Assembly: GCA_019120395.1 (NCBI GenBank)
Contig: DWVD01000020.1
Location: 1-32,050, forward strand
Source of the DNA: Candidatus Gemmiger faecigallinarum
GTDB lineage: Bacteria; Bacillota; Clostridia; Oscillospirales; Ruminococcaceae
Length of the DNA: 32,050 bases
Direction: 5' to 3'
Below the pieces are notes generated by a model. That model was not told the origin of the DNA. It worked only from the letters and a program-made list of their open reading frames with translations, and ran no database searches. A program made the translations under genes and the position numbers. Below are positions 6,951-15,208 of the stretch, piece by piece (position 1 is the first letter of the stretch; every line of letters begins with the position of its first letter).

Positions 6951-9578
6951 ATGCCAGCCAACGCAGCCGAATTTTGCACCCTGCGCGACCAGTACATCGC
7001 CGCGCATTTTACCCGATTGAACCCGGTCCAGCAGCAGGCGGTCTTTTGTACCGAAGGCCCGCTGCTGATTTTGGCCGGCGCGGGCAGCGGCAAGACCACC
7101 GTGCTGGTCAGCCGCGTGGCCAACATCATCCGGTTTGGCTCCGCCTATGGCAGCAAAGAGCTGCCGGAAGGCGGCGTCTATGACGCGGACGTCGAGGCGC
7201 TGCGCCAGGCCGTGGCGGCGGGCCGCGACCTGCCCGCCAGCACCGAACGCCGTCTGGCCGTGCGCCCTGCCCGCCCCTGGAACGTGCTGGCCATCACCTT
7301 TACCAACAAGGCCGCCGGCGAGCTGAAAGAGCGCCTGAAAGCCATGCTGGGGGATACGGTGGGCGGCGACGTCAACGCGGCCACCTTCCACTCCACCTGC
7401 GTGCGCATTTTGCGCCGGGACGCCGAGCGCATCGGCTTCCCCAAAAGCTTTACCATCTACGACTCCGACGACCAGCAGCGGGTGATGAAGCTGCTTTACA
7501 AGGAGCTGATGATCGACGACAAGTTTTTGCCGGTCAAGTCGGCCATCGCCCAGATCAGCGGCTTCAAAGACAAGCTGCTCTCGCCGGAACAGGTGGCCGC
7601 CCAGCCCGCGGCCAACACCAAAGCGGCGCTGGTGGCAAAGCTGTACGCCGCCTATGCCCGCCGCCTGCGGGAAAACGGCGCCATGGACTTTGACGACCTG
7701 ATCTACCACACCGTCAATATGCTTGCAAAGGACGCCGAGGCCCGCCAGTATTACCAGCAGAAATTCCGCTACGTGATGGTGGACGAGTACCAGGACACCA
7801 GCATCGCCCAGTTCCATCTGGTGCGTCTGCTGGGCGGCGGGTACAACAATGTCTGCGTGGTGGGCGACGACGACCAGTCCATCTACCGCTTCCGCGGTGC
7901 CACCATCGAGAATATCCTCAACTTTGAGCAGCATTTCCAGGGCGCAAAGACCATCCGCCTGGAGCAGAACTACCGCTCCACCGCCAACATCCTGAACGCC
8001 GCCAACGCGGTCATCAAGAACAACAACGGCCGCAAGGGCAAGACGCTGTGGACCGAAAACGGCGACGGCGCCAAGATCCACCACTACACCGCCGCCAGCG
8101 AGTCCGACGAGGCCAAGCACATCGCCGAGGTCATCGGCGAGCATCTGGCTCAGGGGGCCAGCCTGCGGGACCACGCGGTGCTCTACCGTATGAACGCCCA
8201 GTCCAACCCCGTCGAGACCTACTTTGCCCGCGCCGGCATCCCTTACCGCATTGTGGGCGGCCAGCGGTTCTTTGACCGCAAGGAGGTCAAGGACATCAAC
8301 TCCTACCTGGCGGTCATCGTCAACCCGCGGGACGACGTGCGCCTGCGGCGCATCATCAACGAGCCTGCCCGCAAGATCGGCGCCACCACCATTGAAAAAA
8401 TCGCCGAGCTGGCCGCCGCAAAGGACCTGCCGATGATGGAGGTCATCGCCCATGCGGAGCTGTACCCGGCGCTGGGCCGGGCCGCCGGCGCGCTGGGCGG
8501 CTTTTACGCCATGTACCGCGACCTGTGCGAAAAAGCCACCCGCCTGCCGCTGGACGAGTTTATGGGCGAGGTCATTGCCAAAACCGGCTACGAAGCCATG
8601 CTGAAAGCCCAGGGCGAGGAGGGCCAGACCCGTCTGGAAAACCTGGGCCAGCTGGTCTCCTCCATCAAGACCTACGCCGACCAGAACGGCGAGGACGCCA
8701 CCCTGTCCGGCTTTTTGGAGGAAGTGGCGCTGATCAGCGACCTGGACAGCTACGACGAGAACGCCGACTCTGTCGTGATGATGACGCTGCACTCAGCCAA
8801 GGGGCTGGAGTTCCCCTATGTGTTCATCGTCGGCATGGAGGACGGCATCTTCCCCGGCGAGCTTTCCCGCTACAACGAGGAGGACATGGAGGAGGAGCGC
8901 CGCCTGTGCTACGTGGGCATCACCCGCGCCAAAAAGGAGCTGTATCTCTCCTCGGCCAGCACCCGCATGATGTTTGGCCGCACCCAGCGCAACCCGCCCT
9001 CCGACTTCCTGGAGGAGCTGCCCCCCGACCTGGTGGAGGAGACCGAAAGCCCGGAGCTGGCCTATTCCTCCGGCTTCGGCGCAGGCTACGGCAGTTACAG
9101 CTACCATGTGCCCGGCGGGCGCAGCGGGTACTCCGGCGCGTCCCGCGGCTACCTGAACCCCGAATACAACCGCGGCGGGGGCGGCTTTGGCGGCAGTTAC
9201 AGCCGCGGCGGCTTCCACAGCGGGTTCGCCGCCAGCGGCGGGCACGAAAGCCCCAACTCCCAGGGCGGGCGGCGCACGGTGCCGTCCTCCGGCTTTGGCG
9301 CGGGCTACTCGTCCCAGGTCAACCACCATTCCGGCGCGCCGGCAAAGGCGGCGGGGGCGGGCACCTCCTCGCTGGCCGGCCTGCAGCAGAAACAGAAGCA
9401 GCAGAAAGCCGCCGGCTACGCCCCCGGCGACCTGGTGGAGCACAAGGTGTTCGGCCGCGGCAAGGTGCTCAAGGCCACGCCGGTGGCGGGGGACTGCATC
9501 GTGGAGGTGCAGTTCGACCGCGTCGGCGTCAAAAAGACCATGGCCAACTACGCCCCGATGAAAAAGGTGGAGGAGTAA
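6951..9578 (+). CDS. pcrA: ATP-dependent 3'-5' DNA helicase PcrA/UvrD with unusual Gly-rich linker
   Basis: Superfamily 1A helicase for excision repair, replication restart and transcription-coupled repair. It has 875 residues, about 130 more than typical PcrA. Q-motif LNPVQQQAV is followed by Walker A GAGSGKTT (43-50), AITFTNKAA (motif Ia), DEYQDT (278-283), GDDDQSIYRFRGA, LEQNYRST, MTLHSAKGLEF and RRLCYVGITRAKKEL. Two departures stand out. About 44 extra residues (64-107) lie between motifs I and Ia. A low-complexity stretch (about 705-823), rich in G, S, Y and R, precedes the C-terminal Tudor-like domain (824-875, GDLVEHKVFGRGKV), which in PcrA contacts RNA polymerase. ATG 6951 has AGGGAGGA 14 bases upstream, slightly far. 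Confidence 0.96.
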   Translation: MPANAAEFCTLRDQYIAAHFTRLNPVQQQAVFCTEGPLLILAGAGSGKTTVLVSRVANIIRFGSAYGSKELPEGGVYDADVEALRQAVAAGRDLPASTERRLAVRPARPWNVLAITFTNKAAGELKERLKAMLGDTVGGDVNAATFHSTCVRILRRDAERIGFPKSFTIYDSDDQQRVMKLLYKELMIDDKFLPVKSAIAQISGFKDKLLSPEQVAAQPAANTKAALVAKLYAAYARRLRENGAMDFDDLIYHTVNMLAKDAEARQYYQQKFRYVMVDEYQDTSIAQFHLVRLLGGGYNNVCVVGDDDQSIYRFRGATIENILNFEQHFQGAKTIRLEQNYRSTANILNAANAVIKNNNGRKGKTLWTENGDGAKIHHYTAASESDEAKHIAEVIGEHLAQGASLRDHAVLYRMNAQSNPVETYFARAGIPYRIVGGQRFFDRKEVKDINSYLAVIVNPRDDVRLRRIINEPARKIGATTIEKIAELAAAKDLPMMEVIAHAELYPALGRAAGALGGFYAMYRDLCEKATRLPLDEFMGEVIAKTGYEAMLKAQGEEGQTRLENLGQLVSSIKTYADQNGEDATLSGFLEEVALISDLDSYDENADSVVMMTLHSAKGLEFPYVFIVGMEDGIFPGELSRYNEEDMEEERRLCYVGITRAKKELYLSSASTRMMFGRTQRNPPSDFLEELPPDLVEETESPELAYSSGFGAGYGSYSYHVPGGRSGYSGASRGYLNPEYNRGGGGFGGSYSRGGFHSGFAASGGHESPNSQGGRRTVPSSGFGAGYSSQVNHHSGAPAKAAGAGTSSLAGLQQKQKQQKAAGYAPGDLVEHKVFGRGKVLKATPVAGDCIVEVQFDRVGVKKTMANYAPMKKVEE

Positions 9579-9595
9579 GCCGCCCGCTCAAAAAG

Positions 9596-9655
9596 CCTCC
9601 CCTGCAAGGGGAGGTCAGCGTGTCGAGAAACTCGACACGCCGCAAAGGGGGCAAC
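9596..9655 (+). repeat. Double-hairpin intergenic repeat, copy 1
   Basis: Hairpin A is CCTCCCC/GGGGAGG (9596-9602, 9608-9614) around TGCAA. Hairpin B is a perfect 10-bp stem, GCGTGTCGAG/CTCGACACGC (9618-9627, 9631-9640), with an AAA loop. GCAAAGGGGGCAAC follows. It starts 17 bases after the pcrA stop. Confidence 0.7.
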
Positions 9656-9706
9656 AGCCGCGCACGGCTGCGCCTACCGCGGCTATTTCCCCCTTTGGAA
9701 TCCCCT

Positions 9707-9783
9707 TCGACAAAATTTTATGGCAAATCGCGCACTCGTCGCTTTGCTCCTCGCACACAATTTGCCGTAAAATTTCCCTGTCG
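9707..9783. repeat. Palindromic MITE-like segment
   Basis: AAATTTTATGGCAAAT (9713-9728) pairs with ATTTGCCGTAAAATTT (9760-9775), 16 positions with one G-U. It is extended outward by CGACA (9708-9712) and TGTCG (9779-9783) past a 3-base bulge. The total span is 77 bases with a 31-base centre. It is AT-richer than its surroundings. No transposase is present. Confidence 0.55.
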
Positions 9784-9846
9784 GTGTCGCCGTCGTCGGC
9801 GCATGTCCGCCAACGGCGACGATTTTAGATTTTTTCGACAGTCTGG

Positions 9847-9900
9847 CCTCCCTGCAAGGGGAGATGCCGCCTCCGGCGGCGGAGGGGTGCATTGCCGCCT
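9847..9900 (+). repeat. Double-hairpin intergenic repeat, copy 2
   Basis: It shares CCTCCC-TGCAAGGGGAG with copy 1, in the same orientation. The second hairpin differs completely in sequence (GCCGCC/GGCGGC, 9866-9871 and 9875-9880, TCC loop) but sits in the same place and is followed by GGAGGGGTGCATTGCC. Same architecture, variable second stem. Confidence 0.65.
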
Positions 9901-10087
9901 TGCGGCGGAGCTATCCTTGCGCGGCCGCCGCAGCGTCCGCCAGAGAGCCGCCGCAAACATCGCCCCGCAGGCGTTTCCCGCCGCCGACGCGTTTTTGCGG
10001 GGAAAGCCTTTTCCCGCCCCCAAACGCCTGCCTGAAAAAGTCCGCATTCCGAACGCCTGATCCCTCATTCCCCAAAAGGTGGTACCC

Positions 10088-10870
10088 ATGCTAGTCAATC
10101 TCATCGCCCACACCAACGACCCCGAAAAGACCATCGCGGCGGCGGCCAAGCTCTGCTACTCGGACGCGCACATCGCCACGCTGCTGGACAGCCTGACGCC
10201 CGAAAAGACCGCCGCCTTCCTGCAGCGCCTGTCCGACGTGGGCCACGCCAGCCCCATCGAGCACGCCAGTTTCACCTTCGGCATCGAGGGCGTTTCCCGC
10301 ACCTTCCTGGCGCAGGTCACCCGCCACCGCATCGGCAGCTTCAGCGTGCAGAGCCAGCGATATGTGCGGCTGGAGGATTTCCGCTACGTCATCCCGCCGG
10401 AGATCGAGGCCATCCCGGAGGCGAAGGCGCAGTTCATCGACGCGATGAACGACGACGCCCGCCGCTATCTGGAACTGGTCAAAAGCCTGGAGGACGCCCA
10501 CACCGCCCGCCTGGTGGCCGAGGGCATGGACGAGAAGTCCGCCCGCAGCAAGGCCGGCAAGCAGGCCAACGAGGACGCCCGCTTTGTGCTGCCCAACGCC
10601 TGCGAGACCAAGATGGTCATGACCATGAACTGCCGCAGCCTGATCAACTTTTTCAACCTGCGCTGCTGCAACCGCGCCCAGTGGGAGATCCGCGCCGTGG
10701 CCGACGAGATGCTGCGGCTGGTCTTGCCGCTGGCGCCCCATATCTTTGCCCAGGCCGGCCCCCGCTGCCTGACCGGCCCCTGCCCCGAAGGCCGCATGTG
10801 CTGCGGCCAGATGGATGCGGTGCGGGACAAATACGCAGCTTTGAAAGCCGAGGCCTTGCAAAATGGGTAA
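10088..10870 (+). CDS. thyX: Flavin-dependent thymidylate synthase ThyX
   Basis: Makes dTMP from dUMP using methylene-tetrahydrofolate, with FAD and NADPH as reductant, and so replaces ThyA. It has 260 residues. The diagnostic RHRx7S signature is intact: RHRIGSFSVQS at residues 79-89, followed by QRY. The HASPIEHASFTF segment (residues 53-64) and the C-terminal LRCCNRAQWEIR (nucleotide site) are also typical. The ATG at 10088 is chosen over an in-frame GTG at 10079 because AAAGGTGG (10075-10082) is placed for the ATG. The 3' end overlaps tmk by 8 bases, so synthesis and phosphorylation of dTMP are coupled. A conserved-looking CRMCCGQ-like cysteine cluster sits near the C-terminus. Confidence 0.97.
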   Translation: MLVNLIAHTNDPEKTIAAAAKLCYSDAHIATLLDSLTPEKTAAFLQRLSDVGHASPIEHASFTFGIEGVSRTFLAQVTRHRIGSFSVQSQRYVRLEDFRYVIPPEIEAIPEAKAQFIDAMNDDARRYLELVKSLEDAHTARLVAEGMDEKSARSKAGKQANEDARFVLPNACETKMVMTMNCRSLINFFNLRCCNRAQWEIRAVADEMLRLVLPLAPHIFAQAGPRCLTGPCPEGRMCCGQMDAVRDKYAALKAEALQNG

Positions 10871-11537
10871 ACTGATCATATTGGAAGGGCTGGACGGCTC
10901 CGGCAAGGGCACCCAGGCGGGCCTGCTGGCCGACGCGCTGGCAGGGCAGGGCAGAAGCCTGCGCAAGCTGACCTTCCCCAATTACCAGAGCGATTCTTCG
11001 GCGCTGGTGCGGATGTACCTGGCCGGGCAGTTCGGCGAAAAGCCGGACGACGTCAACGCCTATGCGGCGTCCAGCTTTTTTGCGGTGGACCGCTACGCCG
11101 GCTACAAGGCCGACTGGGGCGGGTTCTACCGCGGCGGCGGTCTGCTGATCAGCGACCGGTACACCACCAGCAACGCGGTGCACCAGTGCGCCAAGCTGCC
11201 GCCGGACCAGTGGGACGGCTTCCTGAACTGGCTGTTCGATTTTGAGTATAACAAGCTGGGCATCCCCGCGCCCGACCGGGTCGTTTACCTGGCGGTGGAT
11301 CCGGACGTGTCCCAGCTGCTGATGACCCGCCGCTACCACGGCGACGAGAGCAAAAAGGACATCCAGGAAAAGGACACCGAGTACATGGCCCGCGCCCGCG
11401 CCGCCGCCGAGTACTGCGCCAAGACCCTGGGCTGGGCCCGCATCGAGTGCACCGAGCATCTGCCCGGCGGCAAGGCCATGATGAGCATCCCCGCCGTTCA
11501 CGCCCGGATACTTGAAGAATTGGCGGATATTCTGTAA
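10863..11537 (+). CDS. tmk: Thymidylate kinase (dTMP kinase)
   Basis: Phosphorylates dTMP to dTDP in the cytosol, the step after ThyX. It has 224 residues. P-loop EGLDGSGKGTQ covers residues 8-18, and LISDRYTTSNAVHQ (near 95-108) carries the DRY substrate motif. A lid-type segment RRYHGDESKKDIQEKD lies near 160-175. The P-loop ends GKGTQ rather than the commoner GKTTQ, and the protein is slightly longer than many Tmk; both recur in clostridial relatives as far as I know. The start lies inside the 3' end of thyX (ATGGGTAA), with no separate ribosome site needed. No obvious terminator follows. Confidence 0.93.
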   Translation: MGKLIILEGLDGSGKGTQAGLLADALAGQGRSLRKLTFPNYQSDSSALVRMYLAGQFGEKPDDVNAYAASSFFAVDRYAGYKADWGGFYRGGGLLISDRYTTSNAVHQCAKLPPDQWDGFLNWLFDFEYNKLGIPAPDRVVYLAVDPDVSQLLMTRRYHGDESKKDIQEKDTEYMARARAAAEYCAKTLGWARIECTEHLPGGKAMMSIPAVHARILEELADIL

Positions 11538-11621
11538 ACTATATCTGAAACCGCGTTTTATCCCGTTGCGGCAGCGCCCGGGGCCGCCCCACCGGCCCGC
11601 ACCACAGAAAGGAAGTGGCCC

Positions 11622-12452
11622 ATGCTGCGAAAAGCGACCCCGGCCGATCTTGACACCCTGATCGCCTTCCGGCATCAGGCTTACGGCGGCAGCAAGGCGG
11701 AGATCGCCGGCTGGCTGCAGAATATCGTGGGGCTGGAAAACGTGCTGCTGGTGGAGCAGGACGCTCCTTCCGGCGCGGCGCCAGCCGCCATGGTCTGCGC
11801 GGTCCCGGTGGAAACGCACGGGCGCCGGGGCATCTGGTTTTGCGGCATGGCCACTGCGCCGGAGTACCGCGGGCACGGGCTGATGCCCCGCCTGCTGGAC
11901 GGCTGCCTGCGCGCCTTTGCCGCCAGCGGGCTGGAGTTTGCCGTTGCCGTGCCGGAGACCGGCCGCGCCGCCGCCCGGCTGCGCGCGCTGCAGTTTCAGG
12001 ACGCGTTTGCGCTGCGCATCCTGCGCAGGCCCGTGGCCCGCAACCTGTGGGCCCGCGCCGAGTTTGATTCCATGACGGTCCGCCGGCTGATGGACGCCCG
12101 GCTGCGCTATCAGCCCGGCTGCGTCACGCTGCCGGAACAAAGCATGAACGAGGTGGTCTCGCAGCTGTATCACAGGGGCGTCACCATCATATCCAACCCG
12201 CGGGGATACGGCCTGTACTATGTCCGCGGCGATACGATGCAGTTTATCGAGCTGCAGGCGGACAACGACCATTCGGCCGACGTCCTGCTGGAAGCCGCCC
12301 GCGAGCAGACCGGCTGCGGGCAGGCGCAGGTCATCCTGACCGAAAACCAGACCCTTTTCCTTGGCGAGGGCAAACGCTGCGGCTACGGCATGCTGCGCTT
12401 TCTGCAAAAGGCGTTCCCCCTGACGGATGTGTATTTCCGGCTCTTGGTGTGA
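11622..12452 (+). CDS. GNAT-family N-acetyltransferase
   Basis: A 276-residue protein with an N-terminal GNAT domain: MLRKATPADLDTLIAFRHQAYGG opens in the usual way, and ATAPEYRGHGLMPRLLDGCL (near residues 84-103) is the acetyl-CoA pyrophosphate loop (R/QxxGxG/A type). Residues 150-276 form a second domain with a YYVRGDTMQFIEL strand pattern. A two-domain layout of this type is seen in Eis-like and other paired GNAT proteins. The acceptor substrate cannot be predicted. The start follows AAAGGAAG (11608-11615). mltG begins 27 bases after the stop, so the two are probably cotranscribed. Confidence 0.85.
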   Translation: MLRKATPADLDTLIAFRHQAYGGSKAEIAGWLQNIVGLENVLLVEQDAPSGAAPAAMVCAVPVETHGRRGIWFCGMATAPEYRGHGLMPRLLDGCLRAFAASGLEFAVAVPETGRAAARLRALQFQDAFALRILRRPVARNLWARAEFDSMTVRRLMDARLRYQPGCVTLPEQSMNEVVSQLYHRGVTIISNPRGYGLYYVRGDTMQFIELQADNDHSADVLLEAAREQTGCGQAQVILTENQTLFLGEGKRCGYGMLRFLQKAFPLTDVYFRLLV

Positions 12453-12479
12453 CCCGGGCGGAAGAAGGAGAGAAAAATT

Positions 12480-13823
12480 ATGAGGATTCAACGCAACGAC
12501 GGCAATAACGACGCTTCCCGCCGCGTGTATCATGCCCGGCCGCAGATGCAGCCTGCCGAGCAGCCCGTCCAGCCGGAACCGGAAGCGGCGGACGGGGCGG
12601 ACGAGGACGACGAGGAGCCGGAGAAACCCCGCCGGCGCTTCCCGGTCGGGCTGGTGATCGTGCTTTTGGTGGCGGTACTGCTGGGCGTGGGCGGCTGGCA
12701 GGTCATGCAGCTGTACGGCGAGGTGGACGGCAGCCTGACCGGCGGCGTGCTGGGGGATGCGGTCACCATCGAGATCGAGGAAGGCGCCACCGCCACCCAG
12801 ATCGCCGGGCAGCTGGCCGAGGCCGGCGTGATCCAGCACGATTGGCTGTTCCGCCTGTATGCACAGTCCAGCGGACGCGCGTCCGACCTGCAGCCCGGGC
12901 CGGTGGAGCTGCGCTCCGGCATGTCCTACAATGCGATCCTGCAGGCAATCTCGCAGCAGCGCGTTTTCCGCAGCACGGTGCGCATCACCGTGCCGGAGGG
13001 CACCACGGCGGTTGCGGTCGCCCAGCTGATGGAGGAAAACGGCCTGTGCACGGCCGAGGATTTCCTGGCCTGCGCCAACGGGGACGTGTACACCGAAAAG
13101 GCCGATTCCAGCGGCAGCAACGGCGGCGAAAAACAGGCGGATTTCAGCGATTACGATTTCTGGAACCAGATCCCCGACAACGAAGGCCGCCTGCTGCGCT
13201 GCGAGGGGTATCTCTTCCCGGAAACCTACGAGTTCTTTACCGACGACACCATCGAAAACTATGTCCGCACCTTCTATGACCAGTTCGAATCCGAGACCGA
13301 GGGCCTGATGGAGCTGGTGGATGCAAACACCAGCGACTGCATCAACAGCCTGGACGACGCGGTGATCCTAGCTTCGTTCATCCAGGAGGAGGCCGGCCTG
13401 GCCGCGGAGGATGCAAAGGTTTCGGCCTGCTTCCACAACCGTCTGGAATCCAGCGACCCGCTTTGGGCCGACCACCGCCTGGAGTCCAACGCATCCAGCT
13501 ATATCATCAACGACGAGGAAAACAACTATCTGTGGAACTCGCCCATTGCCGACTATATGGGCTGGCGGGAGACCGGCGCCATCCCGGAGGACGTCCTGAA
13601 CGCCTACGACACCTACCGGATCAGCGGCCTGCCCGCCGGGGCCATCTCCAACCCGGGCATCGACGCCATCAACGCCGCCCTCAACCCGGATCAGGAATAT
13701 CTCAGCGAGGGGTATTTCTTCTTTGTCACCGGCAACCCGGACGGCGAGTATCACGGCCAGTATTTCTATGCAAAGACCGCCGACGAGCACGCAGCCAACG
13801 TCCAGACGGCCGGCTGGGGCTGA
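12480..13823 (+). CDS. mltG: Endolytic murein transglycosylase MltG
   Basis: Membrane-anchored lytic transglycosylase that cuts nascent glycan strands and sets their length. It has 447 residues: an acidic/Pro-rich cytoplasmic tail (1-54), one membrane segment (about 55-76), a LysM-like region, then the YceG domain. The EGYLFPETYEF strand and ASFIQEEAG are visible. By alignment with E. coli MltG the catalytic glutamate is E304, the second E of QEE. YDTYRISGLPAGAISNPG, the hallmark C-terminal motif, is intact. The loop before it (LWADHRLESNASSYIIN) is less canonical than the usual LQSDPTVxYA. The U32 gene follows 52 bases later, an association also seen in Bacillus (yrrL with yrrN/yrrO). Ribosome site AAGGAG at 12465-12470. 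Confidence 0.94.
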   Translation: MRIQRNDGNNDASRRVYHARPQMQPAEQPVQPEPEAADGADEDDEEPEKPRRRFPVGLVIVLLVAVLLGVGGWQVMQLYGEVDGSLTGGVLGDAVTIEIEEGATATQIAGQLAEAGVIQHDWLFRLYAQSSGRASDLQPGPVELRSGMSYNAILQAISQQRVFRSTVRITVPEGTTAVAVAQLMEENGLCTAEDFLACANGDVYTEKADSSGSNGGEKQADFSDYDFWNQIPDNEGRLLRCEGYLFPETYEFFTDDTIENYVRTFYDQFESETEGLMELVDANTSDCINSLDDAVILASFIQEEAGLAAEDAKVSACFHNRLESSDPLWADHRLESNASSYIINDEENNYLWNSPIADYMGWRETGAIPEDVLNAYDTYRISGLPAGAISNPGIDAINAALNPDQEYLSEGYFFFVTGNPDGEYHGQYFYAKTADEHAANVQTAGWG

Positions 13824-13875
13824 TGGCGGCCGCTGTCCCGAAATTCGGATCATCCACGCAAAGGAGCTGTAACTG

Positions 13876-15156
13876 ATGCTTTCACAGCCGGAACTGCTTA
13901 GCCCGGCGGGCAACCTGGAAACTTTGAAATACGCGGTGCTCTACGGCGCCGACGCCGTCTACTGCGCGCTGCAGGAGTTCGGCATGCGCGCCGCGCCCGC
14001 CAACTTTACGCCGGGCGAGCTGGCCGAGGGCTGCATTTTTGCCCATGCCCGCGGCAAAAAGGTCTACCTGACGCTGAACACCCTGCCCACCAACGACGAG
14101 CTGGCCTGCCTGCCCCAGGCTATCCGGGACGCGCGGGACGCCGGTGTGGACGCCTTTATCGCGGCGGACCTGGGCGTGGTGGAGCTGTGCAAAAAGTACG
14201 CCCCCGACACCGACATCCACTTTTCCACCCAGGCGGGCGTCGCAAACTACGCCGCGGCCGCCGCGGCCTACCACCTGGGGGCAAAGCGGGTGGTGCTGGC
14301 GCGGGAACTGACCCTGACCGAGATCGCCCAGATCCGGGACAACACCCCGCCGGAGCTGGAGCTGGAAGCCTTTGTCCACGGTGCCATGTGCATGAGCGTT
14401 TCCGGCCGGTGCCTGCTGTCCAGCTATATGACCGGCCGCAGCGGCAACCGGGGCGAGTGCGCCCAGCCCTGCCGCTGGAAATATTACCTGGTGGAGGAGC
14501 GCCGCCCCGGCCAGTACATGGAGATCGGCGAAACGAAGGACGGCAGCTATATCTTAAACGCCAACGACCTGTGCACCGCGCCGTTCATCGACCTTTTGTG
14601 CCAGGCGGGCATCGACTCGCTCAAGATCGAGGGCCGGGCCAAGACCTTTTACTATGTGGCGTCGGTCACCAGCGCCTACCGCCGCGCCCTGGACGCCTAC
14701 CTGAAAGATCCGTATAACGAAAACTTCACCCTGCCCGACGACGTCATCGACGAGCTGGACCGTACCAGCCACCGGCATTACTCGCCGGGGTTCTACTTTG
14801 GCAAAGAGCAGGCGCTGCAAACGCCCAGTCATACCTATGTGCGCAACTGGGACTTTATCGGTACGGTGGACGCCTGGGAAAACGGCGTTGCCAGCTGTAC
14901 CCAGCGGGGGCGCTTCCTGCTGGGGGACACTATCGAGGCGCTGCAGCCGGACGGCACCGTCATCCCCATCACGCCGGAGTGGATCAAAAACGAGGCGGGG
15001 GAGAGCGTGGACGCCACGCCCCACCCGATGATGAAATACACCATCCCCTGCGCCGCGCCGCTGATGCCCTACACGCTGCTGCGCGCCCCCAAAAAGCCCG
15101 CGCCGGGCGAGATCGCCGACCCTGACGCCGACACCACCGTCTGCGCCGACTGCTGA
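13876..15156 (+). CDS. U32-family protein, TrhP-type tRNA hydroxylation enzyme
   Basis: A 426-residue member of the U32 'peptidase' family. Characterised relatives (TrhP/YegQ, Bacillus YrrN/YrrO) make 5-hydroxyuridine at tRNA position 34, and RlhA acts on 23S rRNA, so an RNA-hydroxylation role is likelier than proteolysis. The opening [21 protein letters not shown] is typical. The signature run starting [11 protein letters not shown] has cysteines at 172, 179, 195 and 199, probable Fe-S or metal ligands. [15 protein letters not shown] is the second family block. The context after mltG matches the Bacillus arrangement. Ribosome site AAAGGAGC (13859-13866). Which of the TrhP paralogues it is cannot be decided here. 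Confidence 0.92.
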   Translation: MLSQPELLSPAGNLETLKYAVLYGADAVYCALQEFGMRAAPANFTPGELAEGCIFAHARGKKVYLTLNTLPTNDELACLPQAIRDARDAGVDAFIAADLGVVELCKKYAPDTDIHFSTQAGVANYAAAAAAYHLGAKRVVLARELTLTEIAQIRDNTPPELELEAFVHGAMCMSVSGRCLLSSYMTGRSGNRGECAQPCRWKYYLVEERRPGQYMEIGETKDGSYILNANDLCTAPFIDLLCQAGIDSLKIEGRAKTFYYVASVTSAYRRALDAYLKDPYNENFTLPDDVIDELDRTSHRHYSPGFYFGKEQALQTPSHTYVRNWDFIGTVDAWENGVASCTQRGRFLLGDTIEALQPDGTVIPITPEWIKNEAGESVDATPHPMMKYTIPCAAPLMPYTLLRAPKKPAPGEIADPDADTTVCADC

Positions 15157-15208
15157 TGCCCGGCGGGGCGTCCCGTTTTGAGCAAAACCGGATTGTGAGG
15201 AAAACGCC

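Larger units (their letters stand above)
9579..10087. other. 509-base intergenic island, no credible gene
   Basis: This stretch holds two copies of a double-hairpin repeat, a palindromic MITE-like segment, a further stem at 9786-9820, and a long stem (9967-9976 with 10022-10031, GCAGGCGTTT/AAACGCCTGC) upstream of thyX. Frames that cross it are Arg-rich and start without ribosome sites. I see no convincing promoter for thyX. Confidence 0.7.

Noticed and set aside
9596-9655. CRISPR array
   Set aside because: Only two imperfect copies of a hairpin element; no regular spacers and no cas genes.
8525-10060. Long frame running from pcrA into the intergenic island
   Set aside because: Out-of-frame shadow of pcrA continuing across hairpin repeats; Arg-rich, no ribosome site.
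11510-11621. Promoter for the GNAT gene in the tmk-GNAT gap
   Set aside because: TTGGCG and TATATC-like hexamers are present but their spacing (14 bases) does not fit; not supported.
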